DNA of 5,350 nucleotides, from contig DJFQ01000195.1 in assembly GCA_002432095.1 (NCBI GenBank), positions 4,438-9,787 on the forward strand, in the 5' to 3' direction. The position numbers and the translations under genes were made by a program. The notes below the pieces were generated by a model. That model saw nothing but the letters and a program-made list of their open reading frames with translations, was not told the origin of the DNA and ran no database searches. Below, in pieces: positions 5,272 to 5,350 of this stretch. How positions within the stretch are numbered: position 1 is the stretch's first letter; each line of letters opens with the position of its first letter. The stretch is from Marinagarivorans sp. UBA5868 (lineage in GTDB: Bacteria; Pseudomonadota; Gammaproteobacteria; Pseudomonadales; Cellvibrionaceae).

Positions 5272-5350
5272 TTTAGTTCCTCTTCATTTGAGTTATGCGT
5301 CACGGCATTTAAGCTGATTCTGTTGTGAGATAGAACACCAGATCCGCCGA
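5272..5350 (-). promoter_or_regulatory. Upstream region of the GH10-like lipoprotein gene
   Basis: The first bases hold the ribosome site (GAGGAA, complement of 5277-5282). Further upstream only a weak promoter can be proposed: TTCTAT, 17 bases, then TTAAAT on the minus strand. A loose dyad TGTT-N9-AACA lies at 5321-5337. No convincing operator is visible, and the true promoter may lie beyond the window. Confidence 0.25.

Noticed and set aside
5321..5340. Possible CRP-type site (TGTGA at 5324-5328) or TGTT-N9-AACA dyad upstream of the GH10-like gene
   Set aside because: The second CRP half-site matches only partly and the dyad arms are four bases, which is expected by chance.
1..5350. CRISPR arrays, insertion sequences, rRNA or tRNA genes
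   Set aside because: No regularly spaced direct repeats, transposase motifs, terminal inverted repeats or conserved RNA gene sequences were seen on either strand.

Overview
The window suggests a marine or soil polysaccharide-degrading gammaproteobacterium of the Cellvibrio / Saccharophagus / Teredinibacter kind. This is inferred from the serine-rich linker joined to c-type cytochrome modules at the left edge and from a GH10-family lipoprotein at the right edge. No marker gene fixes the genus.

Layout, left to right. (1) Bases 2-1123, plus strand: C-terminal part of a large exported protein, with a polyserine linker followed by three CXXCH haem-binding modules. (2) Bases 1126-3171, minus strand: a complete membrane acyltransferase-3 / SGNH fusion that O-acylates a surface glycan. 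It is convergent with gene 1, with two bases between their stop codons. (3) Bases 3172-3798: a long stretch without a convincing protein gene. Its left half holds a promoter-like sequence, a compact GC-rich structured segment and an intrinsic terminator, all on the minus strand and spaced as a small RNA or leader of about 80 nt should be. Its right half may be a decayed reading frame. (4) Bases 3799-4236, plus strand: a small secreted six-cysteine protein of unknown function with a TTG start. (5) Bases 4306-5271, minus strand: an outer-membrane lipoprotein with a full-length GH10 xylanase fold in which both catalytic glutamates and most of the -1 subsite have been replaced, so it is probably a pseudoenzyme. 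(6) Bases 5272-5350: its upstream region.

How the genes may fit together is inference. The cytochrome resembles the redox proteins (Cbp2D type) thought to deliver electrons to lytic polysaccharide monooxygenases outside the cell. The GH10-like lipoprotein could hold or sense xylan at the cell surface without cutting it. The acyltransferase probably decorates envelope or capsular polysaccharide. The genes alternate in strand, so they are separate transcription units rather than one operon. The strongest leads are the dead GH10 lipoprotein, the multihaem polyserine protein and the candidate small RNA.
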